From Cryptomeria japonica (taxonomy: Eukaryota; Streptophyta; Pinopsida; Cupressales; Cupressaceae), in the NCBI RefSeq assembly GCF_030272615.1, contig NC_081409.1, positions 874,436,594 to 874,500,593 of the forward strand: a DNA stretch of 64,000 nucleotides, written 5' to 3'. A program made the position numbers and the translations under genes. A model generated the notes under the pieces. It did no database searches and was not told the origin of the DNA. It saw only the letters and a program-made list of their open reading frames with translations. This document shows positions 45,513 through 55,385 of the stretch, piece by piece; the stretch's first letter is position 1; each line of letters starts with the position of its first letter.

Positions 45513-47099
45513 TCCATGTCCTTCTCCCTGTCCTCGGTGTTGGTGGAGGTAGCACATCAGTCCTCCTCCTCTGTGTCAGTTTTCTCAACTCATTAGTCCC
45601 TCCCACCACTACTATCACCTCTACTACTCTCCCCTCACCCCTTGCTCCAATTGCCAAACCTCCTCTCCCTCTACCCATCATAGCTCATCGAACTAATCTC
45701 TCCACCCACACCCCTCTATCACTACCATCTCTACCCCTATCTCCTCTCCTCCCCTAATATCCTCTCCCTCATCATCCTCCTCCACCTCCTCCATCATCTC
45801 CCTCATCCCCATCTCCACCTCCCTCATCCTCATCATCACCGAAAGTGGGCTGCATCTCCACTGGATCTGATATCCTCACCACGGCAAGAGCTCTGAACAA
45901 TCGAGAAAACTCATCCGTCATACCAGCATCTAGTATCTCAAGGGCGTAGTCCCATATCTAGCCCGATAACTACACAAACTCCTCTACGGCCACTGCACTA
46001 TCAATAGTCAGACCACAATCTGATATATCCTACCTCCGGCGTACATACAAACAGGTCCCCTATGGTATCCCCTGTTGGCAACCATACTATCACAAAACTC
46101 TAGTAACCAAGAATCTCTTGATCACAAACGGGGTCCGCCCTATCAAAAATTCGGTCATGAAGACATATGGCATCTCCAGCCCATCCTCAGCCCAAACCTC
46201 GCAACATGTATATGGTCGCCAGATGATCATATCAATATCATCTAAAAACCTCCTCCAATGCTCAAGTTTGCCCAGCTTCAGCTGGACAAATAACCCCTTG
46301 TATCCATATGCGTATGCACACCTAATAGGCCCATCTCTATCCACCAGTGGCCTAGCTGTAGGAATATGCTCCCAACACCATACCTGTAGTAGTGTCACGC
46401 CAGCCGACAAACTATCGTAACCCAGGTATACTACATCATGAAAGTCCTTGTACAAGTGGGCTAGCATAGCCGATCCCCATGCGAACCTGTGACCTTGTGT
46501 AACCATCTCCTCCAACACCAATCCCCATCCTATAGATAGTCCCTTCGACTTGCGGTCGTGACATAGGAAACCACCTATAAAGCCTGCTAGTAATGATGGA
46601 AGAGGCACATAGTCCAAATCTAGAAACTCTTGCCATGGGATCTCATATACGCAAACTTTCTCATCGTGAAATATCCGGTGAAGTGCCTGTATCCCACCCT
46701 CCTCTGACTGCTCATAAGGTAGTAGTGCACCTACTACAGGTATATGCAGGATCCGGTAACAATCCTCTGGGGTCACCGTCATCTCACCTGTGGAAAAGTG
46801 GAAGGTATTTGTGTCACTGTGCCATCTCTTTGCCAGCACTGTAAGTAAACCTCGGTTCACAGTAAACCGAGGCATATCTAGAAGGGAAGACATGCCACAT
46901 CTATCAATAATCTCTAGATCAGCCTGTGACAACTGTAGTATCAATGCCCATGGTCTAGGAAACCGCTCACATGACTGAACCACTCCCAATCGCTCCTGTC
47001 AAAAAGCAAAACAAGTCCAATATCAGTTTCCTCATCAAAACAAAGATATCAAAATCAAAATCACATCAAAAACTTGAAAACTTTGAAAATCTAATCAAG

Positions 47100-47360
47100 T
47101 TCTACATCATATCCATCCATATCAACTTGTAACACAACTCAAGTTTTCAAAAATCATATCAAACTTATAACACAACTCAAGTTTCCACATCACATCAACT
47201 TGTAACACAACTCAAGTTTCCAACCCATATCAACTTGTCAAACAAATCAAGTTCCACAATCATATCAGCTTGTAACATAATTCAAGCTCCACATATATCA
47301 ACTTGAAACGATGCAAATCAAATCAAGTTCATATCAATTCCACATTAATATCTATAAATA
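47100..47360. repeat. Short CAACTTG...CAAGTT repeats in the antisense intron
   Basis: Phrases such as ATCAACTTGTAACACAACTC recur about every 50-60 bases, each paired with a nearby CAAGTT, giving weak inverted-repeat character (AACTTG versus CAAGTT). Confidence 0.6.
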
Positions 47361-47532
47361 ACTTGAAAAATCATAAATTAAACCAAGTTATATCAGCACT
47401 CATATTGGACAAACTATCAAAACCATGACAGCAGACACAAAAACAAACAATTTGCACCTATCCCAGCAGAACTGACCATATCCTATAAATTTTCCTCATT
47501 CACAAATCATCCTATCTCGCAAAACCTACCAC

Positions 47533-48070
47533 ATGCGCTAACTAAATTTGGCTACATGGTAAAATTTTATCCATGTGCTAACCTATTTTCTACATTCGCT
47601 ATCTTATCTACCCCACACACTAGATTGACTCTATGTGCTACCTGTTTCTTCCAATGCACTATCCTATATACCCCACATGCTAGATTGACTCTATACGCTA
47701 CTTGTGTCTTCCAATGTGCCATCAAATCTACCCTAAGTGCTAAACCTATCCCATGCGCTAACCTATCTCATGTCTGCGCTACCTATCTAACCCTATGCGC
47801 TAGGTCAGATCTATGCGCTACTTACCCCTACCCATGCAACCCCTTGTGCACCCAATGTGCTAGGTTTACCTGATGCGCTACCTGTTTAACCCTCTGCGCT
47901 ACCCTATGTCCCTAATGTGCTAATCTATGGCTATGCGCTAACCTAGAAAATCTATGTGCTACCCTAAGTTTTCAGACGCTACCCAAAAACTAAAACCCTA
48001 TCTGCTACGAAAGTTTTTGTATGCACTAACTGATGACCCCTATGTGCTAAAACAAAAAAACTGCATGCTA
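47533..48070 (-). repeat. ATGYGCTA array with 60-bp higher-order period (21+21+18)
   Basis: Reading the plus strand, copies of ATGCGCTA/ATGTGCTA and close variants end at 47580, 47601, 47622, 47640, 47661, 47682, 47700, 47721, 47742, 47760, 47781, 47802, 47820, then 47862, 47880, 47901, 47922, 47940 and 47961. Every third copy is 60 bases apart. The motif is the reverse complement of the leader motif TAGYGCAT, so on the minus strand (antisense-gene sense) it reads TAGYGCAT. It lies inside the proposed intron. Confidence 0.93.
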
Positions 48071-48283
48071 AAATTTAAAACATGACCAAAAATGACATAA
48101 TGAAAAATAAAAAAGGGGTCAAATAGGTTGACTTACCAGTGGTCCATACACGATAGACCTCCGATACCTCTGAATGCGCTCGAATCGATGCGTAGAATAC
48201 ATAATAGGCATTTTGTCTTCTCTCCAAAAGTCTCTCTCTCTAAGGTCAACAAGCACAAATGAGACAAAACAATGCACTTTTCC

Positions 48284-48292
48284 CCTTTTATA
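48284..48292 (-). promoter_or_regulatory. TATA box of the G2 antisense PMD gene
   Basis: Minus strand TATAAAAGG(GG) at 48292-48284, 81 bases upstream of the exon 1 ATG (48211). This is a strong consensus TATA box between the exon and the 3' LTR. The ATG context (GACAAAATGCC) is good for a plant start. Confidence 0.65.
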
Positions 48293-48604
48293 GGGTGAAA
48301 TAAAATTAGGGTTAGGGGATTGAGCATGTAATTCGCTCGTGGTCTTCCTCATATCCTCACACACATCAATATCGAGAGATGAATCAATTTTAGAATTCAA
48401 CATAGCCAAAATTTTACAATGCAAACACAATTATCAAATCAAATCAAATTTTCCAAATTTTGATTCATCTCTCGAGGGGGCATTATCAAACATCGTTTAT
48501 CAAATCTGGGGCACAACATGAAAATCTGAAAACAACACTGATCATAATCAAATTTTAGCGACACATCATTTTCTTTGAATTAACATGTGCAGACATGTCA
48601 CTTC

Positions 48605-48618
48605 AAAGAGGGGCAAAA
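48605..48618 (+). other. Polypurine tract of G2
   Basis: AAAGAGGGGCAAAA immediately before the 3' LTR TG at 48619; identical to the tract of G1. Confidence 0.92.
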
Positions 48619-50096
48619 TGTAGACGTGTAAAAATGACTATATTCCTAAATGAATATTTTGTGTTCATTTCTCTATTTAATTAAATCTAATTTAATTAAA
48701 TTATCCACATTCCTCTATTTAATTAAGTAAATTACTCAATTTATTTAATTAAATTCAATTAACCCCGTTTAGGTCATTTAATTAAATAGATCATTTTATT
48801 TAATTAAATCTATTCTTCCAAACCTTTTAATTAAATTTACATTTAATTAAATAAGGAATCCGAATTAAATAAATCTAATTTATTTAAAAACTTCCACTTG
48901 CAACCAAATTAAAATTAAACAATTTATTTTAATTAAACCTATTATCCCTCACCCACTTGCATTTTCCTACATCTCCCACTTGAATCCTAATCCCCTTCCT
49001 AAATTCTTCTAGATTCTTCTAAACCTAATCAATTAGCCTAAACTCATCCATCATCCCCTTTCCCTCAATTTAAGGAGGCCACTTCTCAAATTTGGAGGAA
49101 AGTCTTCCAAATGCATTAAAGACTTTATCCCAAATTTGGAAGGACTCTTACAAATTTGTCCCCAAAGTCTTCAAACCATTAATGGTTAACTCAATCCTCT
49201 TGCATGATTAGAGACTTTCTCTAAACTCAACCTCCATGTAACCCAAGGGTCTCATCAAGCATTTATTTCTTTGACCATGTTTAATCCTTAATCCTTTGCA
49301 CAAGAGTTTATCCTTTGTGGAAAACCTTTATCCATTGGATAACCCTAAGTTAACCTTAACCTAACCTTAACCCTTACCCCCTAGGGTAACCATGAGGTCT
49401 TCTCAAGCATTTAATGCTTCCTACCTCTCTTCCCAACCCAACCTTATGTTGACAATTGTCACCATTTCATTGGTTTAAATTGCAAACATGGATTCCCAAC
49501 TTTCAAACTCAACCCTTGATTAACTCTCTCAATCCTGGCCATCCATTGCCCTATTTTTGCTTTAAATAGAGCTCTCCATCCTCCATTTTGAGGGATCCAA
49601 GTCTTTAGTATCATACTTATACTCAAATCCATCCAAGCTTCAATATATCATTTATGCTCATCATTTAGCCTCTTTTTTAAATAGGAATTAATCTAAATAT
49701 GTATGTTTAGAGTATTTTCTTTATCATTTAGCTTAATCATAGACTAGTATATCATGTTAGGATAGTCTTTCTACTAATCTTGTCATCTTATAATCTAGTT
49801 TATTGCATTTGTAAGATCATACATAGCTTAGGATGCATTTCATAATAAAATCAACCAAAGCATCCCTCGTTCTTGCATTTTCCATCCCTGAACCACTTTG
49901 CTCAGTGATCTGAGAGCAAAGACATTGGTTTGAGGGACCTTGTGAGATAGAGAACCATGGAACCAACCTTGGGAAGTTGAGTCATTCTTCATGACTCCAT
50001 AACTTGCACCAAGAAGTCCTTTGGCTGTGTGAGCAAGCCTCTTTGAACTTCATTTTTCACATTTTAAGTTCTATTGACCCGCTTTTCTCGCATACA
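48619..50096 (+). repeat. 3' LTR of G2
   Basis: 1,478 bp, TGTAGACGTGTAAAAATGAC to CTCGCATACA. Its 5' part has AATTAAATAAATT-type palindromic blocks (48660-48960). A CCTTAACCTAACCTTAACCC tract is near 49355. The reference copy for the LTR fragments at 1-846 and 30997-31310. Confidence 0.95.
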
Positions 50097-51035
50097 CCGG
50101 TATCCTATGTCCCCTGTTAATTTGATTATTATTGGAAAACTAAAAGCATCATTAATTCTCTTGAAATGAGCCTTTGCATTGGCTAGAGTGAGTTGGGAAT
50201 AATAATCCCATACCTTCTTCTATCCTTCCTCCTCTCCCAAATGACCTTCTACTTGTAGTCGTGGGAACTTTCCAGCTCTCGCAGCTACCCAGATGACATA
50301 GGATGTGAAAAAGAACTTTTGGGTCTAGTGAACCTCTTTCATTTGTTTGTAGATATTGTCAGAGAGGATTTGCAGCCAATCAAAATATTGTTTCCCTATT
50401 AAGATAGTGGTCATAAACTGGACCATCCATGGATGGAAATATTTACAATCTGGCTTGCCATAGGCCTTGCTGAGCATAATGATTAATTCTCTTTGGGGCT
50501 CTTTAAAATTTGCCCTCAAGATCTCTGTCACCTTGAGACCTGATTTTCTTGCTTCTTCCAACTAGGTTTTATTCATGTGCCTTTTACTTAATGCAAATTT
50601 GTCATTCCATGCCTTTAAGGCCTCTTCTTCGGTTAAAAGAAAAATCTCTTCTTTGGTTGGGATGCTAAAAACAAACCCCAACATATTAGGAGACAAGTCT
50701 ATAACCGTTTTCCCTTGTGCATATGTGCACTTTCTCATATTCGAGTTATAAAATGGGTCAATTCTCATTATGAACTTAGGTGCTTGTACTAACTGAGGAA
50801 AGGTAGTGGCTTCCCCCAGACCCAATATTTTTATTCTCTGGTGGAGGGCCTCCAAGCTAGGTTTGTTTAACTGAGTCCTGATATCCTCAATTTCTATATG
50901 GCCAATTTTTGTATTCGTGACCCACCTGATTTGATCATCCATCTTTTAAGCGTAGACATGTCTCTGATAATGATACTTCATGGTGGTTGAGAGTCTATCA
51001 ATTTCTTTGCCTTTTTTGCTGGAGGATGAATCCAT
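50097..51035 (-). pseudogene. ORF3 of element G3, N-terminal segment
   Basis: Minus strand. The start is the ATG at 51035 (MDSSSSKKGKEIDRLSTTMK); an in-frame TAA then lies at about 50948, followed by MDDQIRWVTNTK at 50942. Open to 50562 and again 50561-50325, with a single TAG between them. The sequence includes FIMRIDPFYNSNMRKCTYAQ and GKTVIDLSPNMLGFVFSIP, which resembles the F-Y-A...V-x-G-K-x-V-x-F-S-P pattern of plant transposon-associated proteins (Transposase_32/PMD-like). It goes on to WMVQFMTTILIGKQYFDWL and FFFTSYVIWVAARAGKFP. It is cut at 50097 by G2 and resumes at 30977. Same strand as, and downstream of, the G3 pol, so likely an additional 3' ORF of that element. Function unknown. 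Confidence 0.65.
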
Positions 51036-51114
51036 CTAACCTCTCAAATCAGCCAGAAGAAAACTAATTTCAGTCCTTGATTATAATCATAAAAGTTCAT
51101 TTGCTTCAAGACTT

Positions 51115-52180
51115 TAGGGTCCTGGGGTCTCAGACTACGTATAGATGAACTAGGTCTGGAACTCTGGGGTTCTGGGTTAGGTATGCATAAGGCAGTCCAA
51201 AACTCTGACATTTTGAGTTGCGTAATCTAAGCTCATCTTGGGATCCTGAGGTTCCGAGCCAAACAATTTCTATTAACCGATCGGCCTCAAAACTCTGGGG
51301 TTTCAGGTTCTGTGTTCTAGGCTGGGTGAAGCAAACTACTTGGAACTCCAAGGTTCTAGGGTTTTGAGTGCCTAAAAATCCAACTACCTAGAACTCTGGG
51401 GGTCTGAGGTTCTAGGTGCATGAAAATCCAACTACCTGGAACTCTGGGGGTCCAAGGTTTCGGGCACACGAAAAGCCAACTACCTAGAACTCCAGGGGTT
51501 CAAGGTTCTGGGCGAATGAAAACTAGGGCATGCGAAAGAAATAAAAAAATCAAACAAAAACTAGCAAAGAACAATGAGGAAAGAAGATCTAATCTACAAA
51601 CCACCAAAATAGGCAATAAAAATCACCAACCTAGTGAATCGAAATACCCGAAAATGCCAAGGAAAGCTCAAAATTCCAGAGGTTCCTAGCTTGGAAGCAA
51701 AGGAGAAGGAGCTCTAAATGCACAAATAAATTTTAAAAGTTCATCATTCCTATTTATACCCCTTTCCAAGCTTGTCCATATGAAGGCTTTAAACATGACC
51801 TCCGGACTTCGGGGTCCCGAGGTTCTGAACTTGACACAAGAAAGGAAACATCCTACCCTAGAACTTTGGGGTTCTGAAGCATGCAACAAAAGGTTCCACC
51901 TCAGGACTCTGGGACTCTGAAGTTCTGAGGTAGAAGACACAAAACCAAAGAAAACCAAGGGACCAACCTCGGGACTCTAGGGATCTGGGGTTCCAAGGTT
52001 GGTAAAAAGAAAAGAATAAAGAAAAAGGGACCTCGAGACTCCATGACTCTAGAGTTCTGAGATGAAAGAAAAACAATGAAGGAGGATGCCAACCTCAAGA
52101 CTATGGGACTCCGGAGTCCTGAGGCAAAATAACAAAAAATGGACTCCGGGACTCCAGGGTTCCGAGGTCCAAAACAAAAA
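51115..52180. repeat. Degenerate hairpin-repeat zone
   Basis: At least a dozen copies of an imperfect inverted repeat of the form CCTAGAACTC...GGGTTCTAGG or CCTCGGGACTC...GGGTTCCGAGG. Three adjacent copies (about 51375, 51428, 51476) have a ~50-bp period with the shared lead CCAACTACCT; six more lie at 51797-52175. In the copy near 51385, CCTAGAAC and GTTCTAGG form a perfect 8-bp stem. In the copy near 51896 CCTCAGGAC pairs with GTTCTGAGG with one mismatch. The surrounding DNA is AT-rich. Confidence 0.85.
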
Positions 52181-53323
52181 ACAAAAAAACAAAAGAAAAG
52201 AAAAGACAAAAATAGGGGACCCAAATTTTGACGCAAGGAGACTAATGGGGGAATGCATATGCAAGGCATAACAAATGGTGACTATCTAGGAAAAATGACT
52301 ATAGGCAATTTAGAACTTCAAAATCTCTGATTAACCCGATGCCTAAGGCTATTATCATTCAAAATGATATATAAGAGAAAAAGATGAGTGTACTAATGAA
52401 CAAACAATCTAGTTGAGAATTGGACATGATTAACTCTTAAGTGTGTGCGCATGATTTATTACTCCATCATTTCAATAAATCAGATAATAAGAGGAAACTG
52501 GGTGCAAGCCACATAGATGAAGTCATCAATTCTGTTTCAGGCAAGGTCATCATGGGCATAGCTCTTCGGCCAGTCAAGCATCTATAGCCTCAACAGAGAT
52601 ACCTCTGGATCCCATCAAACAGTTCTTGACTACTAGCCAAGCGTCCATAGCCCCGGTGGAGGTTACTTGAAATACCCATTTTAGTTGCTCAAGAGGATCA
52701 TTTCTTTTCTCTCTCTCTTTTGCTTTTTTGAAAACATTATAGAATATAGAATGACTTATTTATTCAATAACCTTTTAAGAGACTTTCAAACATTGAAGTT
52801 CGATTACTAGATTGGGATCCACGGTGGATAACATGAAATGTCTTGACTTCAGATTTTTCACTTGAAAACCATTTTATCTGATACCTTACAAAACTTTCTA
52901 ATTTATTTTAATGTGATGTTAGTGTTGAGTTTATCAAGCTAGCCTTTTCCAATTGAAAGTAAAAAACTCAAATCATATTTAGATGATTATATATCACTTT
53001 GAATGAGTATAGACAAAAGTTTCAAAATTAACCAAATGACAATGAAGTCATAAATAACAGAGAGTCGAAGGATCTCAGAATTTGGCAAGATGTTATGCAA
53101 AGGATGCCTTCCTTTTAGAATCTTTGAGAACAAAATATGTATATCCCGACCCAACAAATAAACAAATCGATCAAATAATCAAACAAAACAAACAAAACAA
53201 AAGGGAAACAAGCATGCAACAAAACAAAAACATAGAAAACAAACAAAAACCAAAAGAAACAATGAAGCAAAACAAAAGAAATAACTAATCTACTATATAC
53301 AACAAGTCAAGCTTCATTGAGGA
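52181..53323. other. G3 spacer between integrase and repeat zone
   Basis: No gene supported. An AAACAAAACAAA-rich stretch spans 53155-53285. Otherwise unremarkable AT-rich sequence. Confidence 0.6.
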
Positions 53324-55385
53324 TTAATCAAAGTAATGTTTGAGGAGCTGACCATTGACGGGAAATGGTACAAGTTCTCCAGTCAAAGAGCTTAACCTAA
53401 AGGTGTTTTCGCCCAAAATTTTGGCTATTTGGTAAGGACCTAACCACACTCTTTCAAACGTGTGGTGATCACCTTTCTTCTCCTTGACCTTGTCCCATAA
53501 TAGGACTAGGTCAGAGATCCAAAATCTTTCACCTTAGCCCTTTTATCAAACCATCACTTAACAACGGCTTGGTGCTTGGCAAAATGTTGTAGAGTATTAA
53601 TCCTTTTTCATTAAGTCTTAATACATTTATGAGGTGAACCTCTACCTAATCCTCAATGTCAATTTATTTCATTAATTTAAGGACTGGTATTTGTAAGTTG
53701 ATTGGGAAGACATGGGTCTGGTCGTAGACAAGGCAATATGGAGAAGTTCCCAAGGCGGTTTTTACTCTGGTTCGATCATCCCATAAGGCGTATCTCAATT
53801 GATTATGTCAATCCCTTGGGTTTTTCTCAAGTAGCTTCTTAATGACATATAGGATGTTCTTGTTCATAGATTCAACTACTCCATTACCTTGTGGGTAGTA
53901 GTTGGATGAAAATTTTAATATTACTTTATATTCATATTACCATTGCATCAACTGTGAAGTAAAAGCAGGGCCATTGTCACATACCAAAGCGAATGACATA
54001 CCAAACCTGGTGATGATGTGCTCTTCAATAAATTTCAAGACTACCTCAGCAGTAGAATTCCGGCATGCAATGGCTTCTATCCATCAGGTGCAATAATTCA
54101 TCGCAAAAAGAATAAACTTATGTCCTGCAGATGAGTTAGGATTAATGACACATATGAAATCCAGTGCCCATTGAGCGAAAGGTCTTACCTCGAACACTGG
54201 TTGGAGAGGCATGGCAAATTTCTTTCTCTGGAGGCTGCAATTTGGCACATATGATAGTGACAAACATGCTCATGAGTATCCTTAAATATGCTAGGCCAAT
54301 AATATCCAGCCTTCAAGATTTGATGTACAGTGGCATCCGCCGACCCAAGAATTGTACCATATTTCCTATGAAATTCCTCAATCATATTACGAGCTTCTTG
54401 ATGATCAAGACACTGAAGGTAAATACCTTCATAATTCTTTCTATAAAGTGTCAAATCCTTGATCATATAATTGGAACTTTTGAGCCTTAATGCTCATCTT
54501 TTCATGGTTGGTAACCCCTCGGGACACCTATTATTCAGCAATATAAATACCAAATCTATGCACCAGGGGTACTGAGTGAATGACTCCAACGTATACTTTT
54601 GGCACTAGATTTGAGGGATGTCAGCCACCATGGCCTAAGACAATCCTTGGCCTTAGAAAAACTTCATTGGATGCATCTCTAGATCAAATTCTTGCATCAG
54701 TGCCATCCATTTTGCTCGACGTTCTCCCAGCTCGGACTGTAGAGTAGTGACTTCACTGCTTGATTAGGGACAATCGCATAAATTTTACTCCTCAAGATAT
54801 AATGCCTAGATTTGTTGACTTCTCTCACCAATGCAAAAGACTAGTTTTCAAGAGAAGAATATCTAAGATCAAAACTTTTGAAAGGAGTGCACATAAATGC
54901 AATGGGTTTCTCATCCGTCACTTTCCTCTGTGTCAAAACAACCACTCTCGAGTGTAGCAAAGCAAAATAATATATGTAAAATGACAAAGTGTAGTTAGGG
55001 CTAGTTAACATAGGAGCTTCAATGATGGATTTCTTGATCTGGGTGAAAGCCTCTTTTGCTTCATTTTTCCATTCGACCTTAGCATCCTTCTTCATCATTT
55101 CATTCAATGGCTTGACTATCTCTGTAAACCCAGTAATAAACTTTCAGACAAAATTGATCTTCCCAAAGAAAGATCTCATCTCCTTTTTACTGTTGGGAAT
55201 TTGTAACTTCAATAATGCTTCTACCTGATCTGGGTCTATAGATATCCCCCTCTCAGAGATTACATGGCCAAGTGGCCTTCCTTCAGCCACTCCAAAAACA
55301 CATTTCTTGGGGTTAAGGGAAATCCCATATTGATGGGGGGACACCTAGTTTGTTCAACACTTCACCTAGTCGGTGTTGCTCAATT
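53324..55385 (-). pseudogene. G3 pol: RT end, RNase H, integrase (Ty3/gypsy)
   Basis: Minus strand. The RT C-terminal half starts near 55385 (LGEVLNKL, then YGISLNPKKCVFGVAEGRPL, GHVISERGISIDPDQVEALL and MRSFFGKINFV). RNase H: WKNEAKEAFTQIKKSIIEAP at 55070, KPIAFMCTPFKSFDLRYSSL at 54905. The integrase zinc region is at 54466-54185 (FHRKYGTILGSADATVHQIL, GYYWPSIFKDTHEHVCHYHM). The core has WALDF, VCDNGPAFTSQ and YPQGNGVVESMNK, so all three catalytic acids remain. The C-terminal module (HTFERVWLGPYQIAKILGEN) ends at 53324. No second RNase H and no chromodomain. RT palm and everything upstream are lost at about 55385. Many stops and frameshifts. Confidence 0.88.

Larger units (their letters stand above)
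46996..48136 (-). other. Proposed intron of the G2 antisense PMD gene
   Basis: Donor GTAAGT at 48136-48131, acceptor TTTTTGACAG ending 46996. Phase 0, placed after a Leu codon and before Glu, exactly as in G1. Contains a long ATGYGCTA array and a CAACTTGTAACACAACTCAAG-like repeat zone (47100-47360). Confidence 0.7.
44140..48211 (-). pseudogene. Antisense plant-mobile-domain gene of G2 (two exons)
   Basis: Opposite strand to G2 gag-pol. Exon 1 is 48211-48137, 25 codons from ATG (MPIMYSTHRFERIQRYRRSI to GPL), ending at a GTAAGT donor (48136-48131). The intron (48136-46996, 1,141 bp) ends in pyrimidine-rich TTTTGCTTTTTGACAG. Exon 2 starts GAG at 46995 in phase 0 and runs with PMD features: LLDMPRFTVNRGLLTVLAKR, WHSDTNTFHFSTGEMTVTPE, ILHIPV, then FIGGFLCHDRKSKGLSIGWG and CAYAYGYKGLFVQLKLGKLE, open to 46090. 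Beyond that the same frame continues over TGA/TAG codons (CGA and CAG origin likely) into an acidic Gly/Asp-rich tail near 45830. The solo LTR (44664-45512) interrupts the C-terminal part, which resumes at 44663 (LRELALRAKEVEYY near 44400). PMD proteins derive from or are captured by transposons; here its role is unknown. Exons are inferred from sequence alone. Confidence 0.8.
30978..50096 (+). mobile_element. Ty3/gypsy element G2 (Tat-like, 19.1 kb, complete but decayed)
   Basis: LTRs at 30978-32299 (rearranged) and 48619-50096. Target duplication CCGAT (30973-30977) versus CCGGT (50097-50101), one mismatch. Order on the plus strand: leader 32323-35347, gag, protease, long linker, RT, RNase H, second RNase H, integrase to 42794, a spacer, an antisense PMD gene (48211-44140), polypurine tract, 3' LTR. 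A C3-family solo LTR is nested at 44664. The LTR parts that can be compared look about 96-97% identical by eye. Stops and frameshifts occur in every ORF, so it is inactive. Dual RNase H and an antisense PMD ORF place it with the Tat/Ogre lineage. Confidence 0.93.

Noticed and set aside
47556-47873. A 105-residue plus-strand ORF with a 20-residue repeat rich in Cys and Thr
   Set aside because: It is only the translation of the octamer array; a 60-bp period keeps the frame open automatically. It lies in the antisense intron and has no start context.
52049-52271. Overlapping minus- and plus-strand ORFs in the hairpin zone
   Set aside because: Frames are shadows of the inverted repeats; composition biased and no conserved residues.
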